Of a stretch of DNA of 42,364 nt, positions 25,267 through 34,172 are shown one piece after another. The notes beneath the pieces are model-generated. The model worked only from the letters and a program-made list of their open reading frames with translations. It searched no databases and was not told the origin of the DNA. The position numbers and the translations under genes were made by a program. Location of the stretch: assembly GCA_024698075.1 (NCBI GenBank), contig JAILRP010000100.1, positions 1 to 42,364 on the forward strand. Direction: 5' to 3'. The stretch's first letter is position 1. The number at the start of each line of letters is the position of its first letter. This DNA comes from Lachnospiraceae bacterium (GTDB lineage: Bacteria > Bacillota > Clostridia > Lachnospirales > Lachnospiraceae).

Positions 25267-25280
25267 GAAGGAGGTGCAAA

Positions 25281-26099
25281 TTGCCAAGAACTGCCAGAAA
25301 CATTCTTGAAGGAGGATACCGTCATGTCATTGTGAGGGGTATCGGAAAACAGATACTGTTCGAAGATGAGAAGGACAACGGATTTTTCCTCAGATTGCTC
25401 AAAAAATACAGTCTTGAGACAAATGTAAAAGTTTGTGCTTATTGCCTGATGGAAAACCATGTTCACCTGCTTATCCATGATCTTGCAACGGATACAGCGG
25501 TTTTCATGAAGAAGATAGGAGTCAGTTATTCCGCGTATTTCAACAAAAAATATGAAAGAACGGGCCATCTGTTTCAGGACAGATATAAAAGTGAAAATAT
25601 ATCTGACGAAAGAGGATATCTGACAGTGCTGCGTTACATCCTTCGAAATCCGGAAAAAGCAGGATTCTGCAGAACAGAGGAGTACAGATGGAGCAGCTTC
25701 AGCTCATATGAAGATGCGACCTCTTTTCTTGAACAAACGCTGACGTGGAGGCTGTTTGAGAACAGGGCCTCTTTTCGTGATTTTATTTTATGGAATAATC
25801 CGGAACACGGAACGGAGGACGGAATGGAACCGAAAAACAGCACAGAACTGGAAAACGGAATGGAACCGAAAAACAGCACAGAATTGGAAAATGGCATGGA
25901 ACCGGATGGCAGGATGGATGACGGAATGGCCAGAAAAAAGATAAGGGATTGTCTGGGGGTCCAGTCCGGGACAGTACTTCAAAGTTATGGAAGAGCGGAA
26001 AGAAACAGGGCATTAAGAGAGCTTAAGAACAATGGACTTACCATAAGGCAGATTGAAAGGCTGACCGGCATAAATCGTGGAGTGATCCAAAGGGCGTAA
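25281..26099 (+). CDS. REP-associated tyrosine transposase (RAYT; IS200-like Y1) with C-terminal HTH-like tail
   Basis: 272 residues from TTG 25281, chosen because AAGGAGGT (25268-25275) is six bases upstream; a frame starting earlier would begin inside REP element R3. The Y1 domain begins PRTARNILEGGYRHVIVRG, carries the metal-binding HVHLL (His60, His62) after CLMENH, and a likely catalytic Tyr in the SYSAYFNKKYERTGHLFQDR block. In this family one strand of short palindromes is cut and joined via phosphotyrosine. Residues about 181-210 are a 12-residue in-frame tandem repeat (GMEPKNSTELEN). The tail (ERLTGINRGVIQRA) resembles a helix-turn-helix. It is flanked by REP-like copies R3 and R4. 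It appears intact. Confidence 0.9.
   Translation: MPRTARNILEGGYRHVIVRGIGKQILFEDEKDNGFFLRLLKKYSLETNVKVCAYCLMENHVHLLIHDLATDTAVFMKKIGVSYSAYFNKKYERTGHLFQDRYKSENISDERGYLTVLRYILRNPEKAGFCRTEEYRWSSFSSYEDATSFLEQTLTWRLFENRASFRDFILWNNPEHGTEDGMEPKNSTELENGMEPKNSTELENGMEPDGRMDDGMARKKIRDCLGVQSGTVLQSYGRAERNRALRELKNNGLTIRQIERLTGINRGVIQRA
25821..25910 (+). repeat. 36-bp in-frame tandem repeat inside the transposase gene
   Basis: Two full copies (25821-25856 and 25857-25892) and half of a third. Each encodes GMEPKNSTELEN. The full copies differ by only two bases near their ends, so the duplication looks recent. It links the Y1 domain to the C-terminal tail. Confidence 0.9.
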
Positions 26100-26151
26100 A
26101 CCAAAGAACAGAATCAAAGGTCGAGAACTAAATGGCGGAAAATGGGCCTGG

Positions 26152-26189
26152 AAAATGTGTCAAAAGAACCGTCCCCATGACACATTTTT
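26152..26189. repeat. REP-like palindrome R4 (downstream of the transposase)
   Basis: AAAATGTGTCA (26152-26162) and TGACACATTTT (26178-26188), 11-bp perfect arms with a head containing AAGAACCGTCCCC. The T-run after the right arm lets it work as a terminator of the transposase gene. Orientation is opposite to R1 and R2. Confidence 0.9.
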
Positions 26190-26191
26190 GA

Positions 26192-26221
26192 TTGCTCCGG
26201 GGGGAGAAATCATGTTATACT
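26192..26221 (+). promoter_or_regulatory. Extended -10 promoter for the 134-residue protein gene
   Basis: TTGCTC (26192-26197), an 18-bp spacer and TATACT (26216-26221) preceded by TGT. It begins three bases after REP R4 and 37 bp before the start codon. Confidence 0.5.
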
Positions 26222-26257
26222 TTCAAATGTATATCTACATTTTTCAGGAGGGTACAG

Positions 26258-26662
26258 ATGGAGAAGGAAGTAGGTTGTTTTAAGGTTTGGACCGACGAGG
26301 GAGGCCGCAGGATCGTATATTCAAGAGGAAGGGGCATTGCACATGCCCATGAGATCGCATGGCTTTATGAAACGATAGTTGAGTTTTCGAAGGAGTGGCA
26401 TGACGACAAGGGTTTTGTATATATGGCATTCATCGAGGATCTCGAACAGGTGAGCCCGAAGGGCAGTATCCAGTATGTTGAGCTCCACCGCAATCTCGAG
26501 GCATGCGGATGCAAATACATCGCATATATCGAGGGCAATTCCTATGAGGTTTCTGTCCAGTCTTATAAGCATAAACAGATGAGCAATACACCGCGTACCC
26601 AGAACCGCTACTTCCCTACGCAGTACGAGGGGCTGGCTTGGTTTGAGGAGATGGGATTTTAA
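26258..26662 (+). CDS. Small cytosolic protein of unknown function
   Basis: 134 residues from ATG 26258, supported by CAGGAGGG ten bases upstream; an upstream in-frame start lacks an RBS. No signal peptide, no membrane segment. Composition is aromatic and charged: YSRGRGIAHAHEIAWLYETI, then KGFVYMAFIEDLEQVSPKGS, then a Cys pair (EACGCKYIAYIEG) and an end NRYFPTQYEGLAWFEEMGF. The alternating strand and helix pattern around WLYETIVEFSKEW and KGFVYMAFIEDL is loosely reminiscent of STAS/SpoIIAA-like folds, but I do not recognise the family. It is followed nine bases later by a methyltransferase gene, likely co-transcribed. Confidence 0.7.
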   Translation: MEKEVGCFKVWTDEGGRRIVYSRGRGIAHAHEIAWLYETIVEFSKEWHDDKGFVYMAFIEDLEQVSPKGSIQYVELHRNLEACGCKYIAYIEGNSYEVSVQSYKHKQMSNTPRTQNRYFPTQYEGLAWFEEMGF

Positions 26663-26671
26663 GGACGGATC

Positions 26672-27703
26672 ATGAGCGTTAAAAAGAAATACAGTAAACC
26701 GTTTGGTGACCTGAACAGTTTAAAGACAAGTTTTTTTGATGATAACGACGGAATGCTTAAAATGGCTGACGGCATGGCGGATGTCCTGCTCATGCAGCCG
26801 CGCCGCAGCGTATGCAAGATATGCGGTGCATCTCTTGGCAGGCCGCTTTATACGAGCCACCGCATCGGCTACATCACATGCAGCAGATGCGGGCATCTTA
26901 ACAGCGAATGTGAGGACACCGACGAGTTTGCGAGTCGCGTCTACGTCGAGGATGACTACTCGAAGAACTACAGCGCCGCGGACAAAGAGAATTACATCAG
27001 AAGAAGGGATATGATCTACATCCCGAAGGCGGAATACCTTCGCGACTGTCTGAAGCATGAAGGAATGGACGCATCGGATGCTGACATTCTTGACATAGGT
27101 GCCGGATGCGGATACTTTGTGTCCGCTGTAAGGGAACTTGGCATGACGGCATCGGGGATAGATGTTTCGGAGAGCGAAGTCAGGTTCGGGAATGCAATGA
27201 CCCCTGAGCCGTGGCTTACTCACGTGGGGCTCACGGATTCGATAGACTATATCAGTAATACATCCGCAAATATCCTGACTGCAATAGGCGTTCTGGAGCA
27301 TCTCGTGCATCTTGACGAAAACATTGAAGCGATAAGGTACAATTCGAACATCAGATATGTATTTGCATCGGTTCCGATGTTCTCATTCTCGAGCTGTTTT
27401 GAGGTCGCTTTTCCGAACGGGTACAACCGCCACACGGGAGGCACCCACACGCATCTGTTCACGAATGAGTCCGTTGAAGAGATGGCAGAGCACATGGGCT
27501 TTGAAGTTGCGTATGAATGGCGCTTCGGATCCGACATCAACGACCTATACAGGTTCCTGATGGTGTCAATGCAGAAGAATGACAACGAGGAGTTCTCAAG
27601 GTACTTTTCTGACAGGTTCGTGCCGCTCATGGATGAGCTTCAGCAGGTCCTCGACCGGAGCGAGTTCTCATCCGAGCTGCATTTTATCCTGAGGAGAAAA
27701 TAA
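26672..27703 (+). CDS. Zinc-ribbon class I SAM-dependent methyltransferase
   Basis: 343 residues. A zinc-ribbon-like element uses Cys48/Cys51 (CKIC) and Cys70/Cys73 (CSRC), then a Rossmann methyltransferase core with motif I ILDIGAGCGYF (Asp141 region), IDVSESEV and an LTAIGVLEHL motif. The C-terminal part (YNRHTGGTHTHLF and after) is typical of the Methyltransf_12/C-methyltransferase group. An N-terminal Zn site plus this core occurs in sugar C-methyltransferases, but there are no nucleotide-sugar genes nearby, so the substrate is unknown. A weak SD (AAGGACGG) precedes the ATG, which follows the small unknown gene by nine bases. It is ended by a clear terminator. Confidence 0.8.
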   Translation: MSVKKKYSKPFGDLNSLKTSFFDDNDGMLKMADGMADVLLMQPRRSVCKICGASLGRPLYTSHRIGYITCSRCGHLNSECEDTDEFASRVYVEDDYSKNYSAADKENYIRRRDMIYIPKAEYLRDCLKHEGMDASDADILDIGAGCGYFVSAVRELGMTASGIDVSESEVRFGNAMTPEPWLTHVGLTDSIDYISNTSANILTAIGVLEHLVHLDENIEAIRYNSNIRYVFASVPMFSFSSCFEVAFPNGYNRHTGGTHTHLFTNESVEEMAEHMGFEVAYEWRFGSDINDLYRFLMVSMQKNDNEEFSRYFSDRFVPLMDELQQVLDRSEFSSELHFILRRK

Positions 27704-27747
27704 TATCAGCTGATAACCGAAAAAGTGAACTCATATTTTCTTATAGC

Positions 27748-27783
27748 GAAAAAGGCAGCCATATAAAGTGGCCGCCTTTTTTC
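27748..27783. terminator. Terminator after the methyltransferase (probably bidirectional)
   Basis: GAAAAAGGCAGCCA pairs with TGGCCGCCTTTTTTC with one mismatch in the middle; the T-run is on the right and a matching A-run on the left, so it can act both ways. Confidence 0.85.
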
Positions 27784-27812
27784 TTGAATATGCCTGCCGC
27801 TTCTGTTAAAAT
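27784..27812 (+). promoter_or_regulatory. Promoter for secA
   Basis: TTGAAT (27784-27789), a 17-bp spacer, TAAAAT (27807-27812) with TGT before it. The -35 starts directly at the end of the preceding terminator. Confidence 0.72.
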
Positions 27813-27847
27813 AACTTTTGTATGCCTTATTGCAATGGAGATTTAAA

Positions 27848-30415
27848 ATGAACATTATTGAAAAGATTTTCGGAACACACAGCGAGCGCGAAGTAAAGCT
27901 TGTATTGCCGCTTGTTGACAAGATCGAGTCACTGCGCCCGAAGATGATGGAATTATCTGATGCAGAGCTCCGGGCACTTACGATAGATTACAAGAAAAGA
28001 TACTCGAACGGGGAGAGCCTTGATTCCCTTCTGCCGGAAGCCTATGCAACGGTCAGGGAGGCCGCCAGGCGTGTGCTCAACATGGAGCACTATCGGGTTC
28101 AGCTGATCGGCGGGATCATCCTTCATCAGGGACGTATCGCTGAGATGAGGACAGGTGAAGGTAAGACACTCGTGGCAACGCTTCCCGCATATCTGAACGC
28201 ACTTACCGGACGTGGCGTTCATGTTGTCACCGTCAATGACTATCTTGCCAACCGTGACGCGGAGTGGATGGGCCAGGTGCATGAGTTCTTAGGGCTTACG
28301 GTAGGTGTCGTCCTTAATTCCATGAAGCCCGAAGAACGGCGCAACGCCTATAACTGCGATATCACTTATGTCACGAACAATGAGCTCGGCTTTGACTATC
28401 TTCGTGACAACATGGTCATATACAAAGAGCAGCTTGTGCTCCGTGAGCTGGCATATGCCATCATAGATGAGGTTGACTCGGTGCTCATAGATGAAGCACG
28501 GACCCCGCTTATCATATCCGGACAGAGCGGCAAATCCACAAAGCTCTATGAGGTCTGCGATGTGCTTGCCCGCCAGCTTAAGCGAGGCAAGGATATGGAA
28601 GACCTTTCCAAGATGGACGCCATCATGGGAGTCGAGCGTGAGGAGACGGGCGATTTTATCGTAAATGAAAAGGATAAGTTCGTGACGCTTACCGCCCAGG
28701 GCGTATCAAAGGTCGAGAAATTCTTCCAGATAGAGAACCTTGCGGATTCGGAAAACGTCGAGATACAGAATAACGTCATACTCGCACTGCGCGCACACAA
28801 TCTCATGTTCCGTGACCAGGACTATGTGGTGAAGGATGATGAGGTGCTTATCGTTGATGAATTTACCGGACGTATAATGCCCGGGCGCCGCTATTCGGAC
28901 GGCCTGCATCAGGCCATAGAGGCCAAGGAGCACGTGAAAGTCAAGCGCGAGAGCAAGACTCTTGCAACGATAACGTTCCAGAACTTCTTCAACAAATTTG
29001 AGAAGAAGTGCGGAATGACAGGTACTGCACTTACCGAGGAAAAGGAATTCCGTGACATCTACGGAATGGATGTCATTGAGATCCCGACAAACAGGCCTGT
29101 TGCCAGGGTCGACCTGCAGGATGCGGTATACAAGACAAGGAAAGAGAAACTCCACGCGATATGCGATGAGATAGAAAGGGCGCATCAGACAGGCCAGCCC
29201 ATACTTGTTGGTACGATCACGATAGAAGCGTCCGAAGAGCTCTCAAAGCTCTTGTCAAAGCGCGGCATAGAACACAAGGTCCTGAATGCCAAGTTCCATG
29301 AACTTGAGGCGGCCATAGTTGCAGAGGCAGGTGTTCACGGAGCGGTCACGATAGCCACCAACATGGCAGGACGTGGTACGGATATCAAGCTTGACGAGGA
29401 GTCGAGGGCAGCGGGCGGCTTGAAGATCATAGGTACGGAGCGTCACGAATCAAGGCGTATAGACAATCAGCTGCGAGGCCGTTCAGGACGTCAGGGCGAT
29501 CCCGGTGAATCAAGGTTCTTCATCTCGCTCGAGGATGACCTGATGAGACTGTTCGGATCGGACAGGCTAATGTCGGTGTTCAACGCACTCGGCGTACCCG
29601 AGAATGAGCAGATCGAGCATTCGATGCTCACAAGCGCCATCGAGAAGGCGCAGAAGAGGATAGAGGCAAATAACTTCGGCGTCAGAAAGAACCTGCTCGA
29701 GTATGACCAGGTGATGAATGAGCAGAGGGAGATAATCTATGCCGAGCGCCGCCGCGTTCTTGACGGCGAGAGCATGAGAGACGTCATATTCAAGATGGCC
29801 ATGGATTTTGTTGAGAACACCGTCGAGATGTGCATCGGCGATGTATCCAATCCCGAGGACTGGGACCTTGCCGAACTCAACCAGCATCTGCGTGCCACGG
29901 TTCCCGTCGGCCAGATCAGGACTCCGGATGTCAGGGATATGAAGAAGGAACAGCTCATCCACAAGCTCAAGGAAGAGGTCGTCAAGATATATGAAGCCAA
30001 AGAGGCAGAGTTCCCGACACCTGAGCAGATCCGTGAGATAGAGCGTGTCATTCTTCTGAAAGTCATAGACAGAAAGTGGATGGACCATATCGACGACATG
30101 GACCAGCTCCGTCAGGGAATAGGCCTGCAGGCATACGGCCAGCGTGATCCCCTTGTTGAATATAAGATGATGGGCTACGACATGTTCAACTCCATGACCG
30201 ATGCGATAAGCGAAGAGACAGTCAGGATGCTCTTCCATATCCGCGTCGAACAGAAGGTTGAGCGTGAGGAGGTTGCCAAGATCACGGGAACGAACAAGGA
30301 TGATACCGGCCCGAAGAAGAGCGTAAAGCGCGAGAGCGATAAGGTTTATCCGAACGATCCGTGCCCGTGCGGCAGCGGGAAGAAGTACAAGAACTGCTGC
30401 ATGCACAAGAAATAG
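27848..30415 (+). CDS. secA: Preprotein translocase ATPase SecA
   Basis: 855 residues from ATG 27848 (ATGGAG ten bases upstream; product [17 protein letters not shown]). Motifs: [14 protein letters not shown] (Walker A), [32 protein letters not shown] (Walker B/DEVD), [21 protein letters not shown] in the preprotein cross-linking region, [12 protein letters not shown] and [10 protein letters not shown] in the second motor half, and the C-terminal zinc-binding [13 protein letters not shown]. It drives protein export through SecYEG, needed for the signal-peptide proteins seen elsewhere in this window. It heads a unit with prfB, hom and lysC. Confidence 0.97.
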   Translation: MNIIEKIFGTHSEREVKLVLPLVDKIESLRPKMMELSDAELRALTIDYKKRYSNGESLDSLLPEAYATVREAARRVLNMEHYRVQLIGGIILHQGRIAEMRTGEGKTLVATLPAYLNALTGRGVHVVTVNDYLANRDAEWMGQVHEFLGLTVGVVLNSMKPEERRNAYNCDITYVTNNELGFDYLRDNMVIYKEQLVLRELAYAIIDEVDSVLIDEARTPLIISGQSGKSTKLYEVCDVLARQLKRGKDMEDLSKMDAIMGVEREETGDFIVNEKDKFVTLTAQGVSKVEKFFQIENLADSENVEIQNNVILALRAHNLMFRDQDYVVKDDEVLIVDEFTGRIMPGRRYSDGLHQAIEAKEHVKVKRESKTLATITFQNFFNKFEKKCGMTGTALTEEKEFRDIYGMDVIEIPTNRPVARVDLQDAVYKTRKEKLHAICDEIERAHQTGQPILVGTITIEASEELSKLLSKRGIEHKVLNAKFHELEAAIVAEAGVHGAVTIATNMAGRGTDIKLDEESRAAGGLKIIGTERHESRRIDNQLRGRSGRQGDPGESRFFISLEDDLMRLFGSDRLMSVFNALGVPENEQIEHSMLTSAIEKAQKRIEANNFGVRKNLLEYDQVMNEQREIIYAERRRVLDGESMRDVIFKMAMDFVENTVEMCIGDVSNPEDWDLAELNQHLRATVPVGQIRTPDVRDMKKEQLIHKLKEEVVKIYEAKEAEFPTPEQIREIERVILLKVIDRKWMDHIDDMDQLRQGIGLQAYGQRDPLVEYKMMGYDMFNSMTDAISEETVRMLFHIRVEQKVEREEVAKITGTNKDDTGPKKSVKRESDKVYPNDPCPCGSGKKYKNCCMHKK

Positions 30416-30456
30416 ACCGGGGAAATGCGGATATTTGACAGAAGACAGACTGGATT

Positions 30457-31566
30457 ATGGTAGAACTTGATCAGATAAAAAGTGAATTGGGAAATCTTGC
30501 GGCACCTCTTGAAGAGCTTGAGTCAAGCCTCGGTGTTTCGGAAAAGGAACAGAGGATAGAGGAACTGCGCCGCGAGATGGAGGTCCCCACCTTCTGGGAT
30601 GACAACGAACGCGCCCAGAGGATGACGAAGGAGCTCAAAGATCTCGAGGATACCGTCAATACGATAAAGGAGCTGAAAACACAGCATTCGGATATCGGTG
30701 AGCTCATATCGATGGCCTACGAGGAAAATGATGAGGCCCTGATACCTGATATAAAGAGTGAATATGAGGAGTTTTCGGAGAAGCTTGAAAATCTGCGCAT
30801 AAGCACGCTCCTTTCCGGAGAATATGACCACAACAACGCGATACTCCGTCTCAATGCAGGCGCGGGCGGAACGGAGAGCTGCGACTGGGCGGGGATGCTG
30901 TTCAGGATGTACAGCAGATATGCCGAAAAGAAGGGATTTTCGGTCGAGGTCCTCGATATGCTCGACGGCGACGAGGCCGGGATAAAATCGGTGACATTCC
31001 AGATAAACGGAACGAACGCATACGGTTACTTGAAAGGTGAGAAAGGGGTACACAGGCTGGTGCGCATATCTCCGTTCAATGCGCAGGGGAAGCGCCAGAC
31101 AAGCTTTGTCTCCCTTGATGTCATGCCTGATATCGAGGAGGATCTTGATGTGGACATCAATGAGGATGATCTTCGGATAGACACCTACCGTTCCTCGGGA
31201 GCGGGCGGACAGCACATAAACAAGACGAGCTCCGCGATAAGGATAACGCATATCCCGACAGGCATAGTAGTGCAGTGCCAGAACGAGAGAAGCCAGTTCC
31301 AGAACAAGGACAAGGCCATGCAGATGCTGAAGGCAAAGCTTTATCTGCTGAAAAAAGAGGAGAATGCGGAGAAACTGTCCGACATAAGGGGCGAGGTCAA
31401 GGATATAGCATGGGGAAGCCAGATAAGGTCTTACGTGCTGCAGCCGTACACAATGGTCAAGGATACAAGGACGGAGCAGGAAGTTGCTCAGGCGGATGCG
31501 GTGCTTGACGGATATCTCGATCCGTTCATAAATGCTTATCTGAAATGGATCAACCAGAACTCATAA
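30457..31566 (+). CDS. prfB: Peptide chain release factor 2, without the usual frameshift
   Basis: 369 residues in one continuous frame. SPF at residues 205-207 is the RF2 tripeptide that reads UGA/UAA, and GGQ at 250-252 drives peptide release. Most bacteria encode prfB with a programmed +1 frameshift (CUU UGA C) near codon 25; the corresponding place here reads S-S-L-G-V with CTC GGT GTT and no stop. So the autoregulatory frameshift is absent. The start has no clear SD (GACAGACTGGATT before ATG). It lies between secA (41 bp) and hom (13 bp). Confidence 0.95.
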   Translation: MVELDQIKSELGNLAAPLEELESSLGVSEKEQRIEELRREMEVPTFWDDNERAQRMTKELKDLEDTVNTIKELKTQHSDIGELISMAYEENDEALIPDIKSEYEEFSEKLENLRISTLLSGEYDHNNAILRLNAGAGGTESCDWAGMLFRMYSRYAEKKGFSVEVLDMLDGDEAGIKSVTFQINGTNAYGYLKGEKGVHRLVRISPFNAQGKRQTSFVSLDVMPDIEEDLDVDINEDDLRIDTYRSSGAGGQHINKTSSAIRITHIPTGIVVQCQNERSQFQNKDKAMQMLKAKLYLLKKEENAEKLSDIRGEVKDIAWGSQIRSYVLQPYTMVKDTRTEQEVAQADAVLDGYLDPFINAYLKWINQNS

Positions 31567-31579
31567 AGGCGGTGCAGAT

Positions 31580-32803
31580 ATGGTAAATATTGCAGTACTG
31601 GGATACGGCACGGTCGGGTCGGGCGTTGTCGAGGTCATCGACAGGAACGGCGGATCCATAAACATGAAATCGGGCCGTGATATAAGGATCAAATATGTAC
31701 TCGATCTTCGCGATTTTCCCGGAGACAGGGTCGAACCCATCCTTGTGCATGATTTTGACGTGATATTGAACGATCCGGAGGTTAAGATCGTCGTTGAGGT
31801 GATGGGCGGCGTCGAACCGGCATATACGTTCGTCAAAAAGAGCCTTCTTGCGGGAAAGAGCGTGTGTACGTCAAACAAGGAGCTTGTGGCCAAGCATGGA
31901 CCGGAGCTCATAGCGATAGCCAGGGAGCATAACATCAATTTCCTGTTCGAGGCAAGCGTTGGCGGCGGCATTCCGGTCATCCGGCCGATCAATTCATCGC
32001 TTACTGCCGATCCTATAGTCGAGATCAGGGGAATCTTAAATGGAACGACCAATTACATCCTGACGCAGATGGATGTTGCCGGATGGGATTTTGACAAGGC
32101 GCTTGCGACGGCTCAGTCCGTTGGTTATGCGGAGCGCAACCCGGAGGCGGATATTGAGGGATATGATGCCACAAGGAAGATCGCGATATTGGCATCCCTT
32201 GCATTCGGCAGGAATGTCGATTATGAAAAGATATATACGGAAGGGATATCAAAGATAACGGTAACGGACATGCTCTATGCTAAGAAGCTGGGCGGAGCCA
32301 TAAAACTCCTCGGCTCGTGCACCAAGCAGGGTGACAGCTACTATGCGATGGTGGCGCCGTTCATTGTCGGTTCGGATCATCCCCTTTATGCGGTTAGCGG
32401 CGTATACAATGCGATCTTTATCCGCGGAGATGCGATAGGCAACGTCATGTTCTACGGAAGCGGAGCGGGGAAGCTGCCCACGGCATGCGCGGTCGTATCT
32501 GACATAGTCGATGCCGCCAAGCATCTTGACAAGCACATTTATACATTCTGGTCACCCGAGGAACTGACCCTTGCGGGGACAGGAGGCGCGGTCCGCAGCT
32601 TCTTCGCACGTGTATCCGGGAGTCCGGCAGACTGCGAGGCAGAGATCAAAGAAACGTTTGGCAGCGTCAGGTTCATACAGATCGACGAAGCACCCGGAGA
32701 ATTCGGATTTGTCACGGATCCGGTCACGGAGCAGTCGTTTGATGAGAATATCAAAAAGATACCGGGAGTTCTGGGAAGGATAAGGCTGGAGAGCAGCATA
32801 TAG
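31580..32803 (+). CDS. hom: Homoserine dehydrogenase
   Basis: 407 residues. N-terminal NAD(P)-binding GYGTVGSGV, then SNKELVAKHGPEL, EASVGGGIPVIRPI and RGILNGTTNYILTQM, which is the catalytic-domain signature, and GYDATRKIAILASLAFG. The C-terminal 75 residues (from about FFARVSG) look like a short, divergent ACT regulatory domain. The enzyme reduces aspartate semialdehyde to homoserine for threonine and methionine. It is followed 19 bp later by aspartate kinase; both act in the aspartate family pathway and are likely co-transcribed. Confidence 0.94.
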   Translation: MVNIAVLGYGTVGSGVVEVIDRNGGSINMKSGRDIRIKYVLDLRDFPGDRVEPILVHDFDVILNDPEVKIVVEVMGGVEPAYTFVKKSLLAGKSVCTSNKELVAKHGPELIAIAREHNINFLFEASVGGGIPVIRPINSSLTADPIVEIRGILNGTTNYILTQMDVAGWDFDKALATAQSVGYAERNPEADIEGYDATRKIAILASLAFGRNVDYEKIYTEGISKITVTDMLYAKKLGGAIKLLGSCTKQGDSYYAMVAPFIVGSDHPLYAVSGVYNAIFIRGDAIGNVMFYGSGAGKLPTACAVVSDIVDAAKHLDKHIYTFWSPEELTLAGTGGAVRSFFARVSGSPADCEAEIKETFGSVRFIQIDEAPGEFGFVTDPVTEQSFDENIKKIPGVLGRIRLESSI

Positions 32804-32822
32804 ATTATCAGGGAGAGAAAAA

Positions 32823-34031
32823 ATGCTGGTTGTAAAAAAATTCGGAGGCACATCTGTTGCCGACAAGGAACGCATCATGAACGTCGCGCGTCGATGCATT
32901 GCCGATTACAAGGCGGGCAATGATGTCGTCGTTGTCCTGTCTGCCATGGGCAAGACAACGGACGTTCTGATAGACATGGCTAAGGATATCAACCCGAATC
33001 CGCCGAGGCGTGAGCTTGACATGCTCATGACCACCGGCGAACAGGTGAGCGTTGCCATGATGGCGATGGCCATGGATTCACTCGGGGTTCCGTGCGTATC
33101 GCTCAACGCCTATCAGGTTGCGATGCATACCACGAGCGTCTATGGAAACGCCAGGCTTAAGAGGATAGACACGGAGAGGATAAGAAACGAGCTCGATCTT
33201 AAGAAGATCGTGATAATCACGGGATTCCAGGGCGTCAACAAGTATGACGACTATACGACGCTCGGACGCGGCGGTTCGGATACCACGGCAGTAGCATTGG
33301 CTGCGGCGCTACATGCGGACAGATGCGAGATATTTACGGACGTTGAGGGCGTATATACCGCGGACCCGAGAATTGTGAAAAAAGCGCGTAAGCTCAAGGA
33401 GATCACGTATGATGAGATGCTCGATCTTGCTACGCTCGGTGCGGGTGTGCTCCATAACCGCTCCGTAGAGCTTGCAAAAAAGTACGGCGTCAGGCTGGTA
33501 GTCCGTTCGAGCCTGTCCGAAGCCGAAGGCACAGTTATCAAGGAGGTTGTTAAAGTGGAAAGAATGCTTGTTTCCGGCGTTGCGGCCGATAAGAATGTCA
33601 CAAGGATATCAGTTGTTGGGCTTGAGGACCGGCCCGGTGTTGCCTTCAGGCTCTTCGATGCGCTTGCAAAGGCGAACATAAATGTTGACATGATCCTTCA
33701 GTCAATAGGACGTGATGACACAAAGGATATCACGTTTACGATACCGCGGGACATGGAGGCGGATGCCCACAGGGCGCTTGAGGATATAAAGGACACTCTC
33801 AACATGCAGGACATCAAGACCAATTCAGAGGTCGCAAAGGTATCCATTGTCGGAGCGGGAATGATGAGCAATCCCGGTGTTGCAGCCAAGATGTTTGAAT
33901 GCCTTTACAACGCTAATATCAATATACGCATGATCTCCACTTCGGAGATAAGGGTAACGGTCCTTATAGACGAAAAGGAAGTCGACAAGGCCATGAACGT
34001 CATACATGACATGTTCGGGCTTGAGGACTGA
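32823..34031 (+). CDS. lysC: Aspartate kinase
   Basis: 402 residues, monofunctional. The N-terminal kinase signature KKFGGTSVADKERI, ITGFQGVN and TTLGRGGSDTTAVALAAAL are visible; the C-terminal third holds tandem ACT domains (starting about VVGLEDRPGVAFRLFDALAK and VSIVGAGMMSNPGVAAKMFE), the usual site of lysine/threonine feedback. It phosphorylates aspartate, the first step to lysine, threonine and methionine. GGGAG precedes the ATG. No lysine riboswitch or T-box is seen upstream, so control is likely allosteric plus that of the shared operon. Confidence 0.95.
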   Translation: MLVVKKFGGTSVADKERIMNVARRCIADYKAGNDVVVVLSAMGKTTDVLIDMAKDINPNPPRRELDMLMTTGEQVSVAMMAMAMDSLGVPCVSLNAYQVAMHTTSVYGNARLKRIDTERIRNELDLKKIVIITGFQGVNKYDDYTTLGRGGSDTTAVALAAALHADRCEIFTDVEGVYTADPRIVKKARKLKEITYDEMLDLATLGAGVLHNRSVELAKKYGVRLVVRSSLSEAEGTVIKEVVKVERMLVSGVAADKNVTRISVVGLEDRPGVAFRLFDALAKANINVDMILQSIGRDDTKDITFTIPRDMEADAHRALEDIKDTLNMQDIKTNSEVAKVSIVGAGMMSNPGVAAKMFECLYNANINIRMISTSEIRVTVLIDEKEVDKAMNVIHDMFGLED

Positions 34032-34055
34032 ATCCGGGGACATCTGAACATAACG

Positions 34056-34105
34056 AAGACCGGCGGACGGTATCTGATCTTTCATAGGCTGTCCGCCGTC
34101 TTTTT
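34056..34105 (+). terminator. Terminator after lysC
   Basis: AAGACCGGCGGAC (34056-34068) pairs with GTCCGCCGTCTT (34091-34102) with one bulged C, followed by a T-run to 34105. Confidence 0.87.
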
Positions 34106-34128
34106 GTGTGTTGCAGCGGCGATTTTTA

Positions 34129-34137
34129 TGATATAAT
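34129..34137 (+). promoter_or_regulatory. Extended -10 promoter of the tsa operon
   Basis: TGATATAAT: TATAAT at 34132-34137 with TG one base before. No good -35. It lies 35 bp before the first gene of a run of twelve tightly packed + strand genes. Confidence 0.6.
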
Positions 34138-34172
34138 ATGATTATCTATAATCTGTTTTCAGGAGGGGCGAT

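Noticed and set aside
25242-25280. Earlier start of the transposase inside REP R3
   Set aside because: That start lies in the repeat itself and has no RBS; TTG 25281 follows AAGGAGGT at the right distance.
29567-30406. Minus-strand open frame of 279 codons within secA
   Set aside because: secA is unambiguous; no RBS or motif on the other strand.
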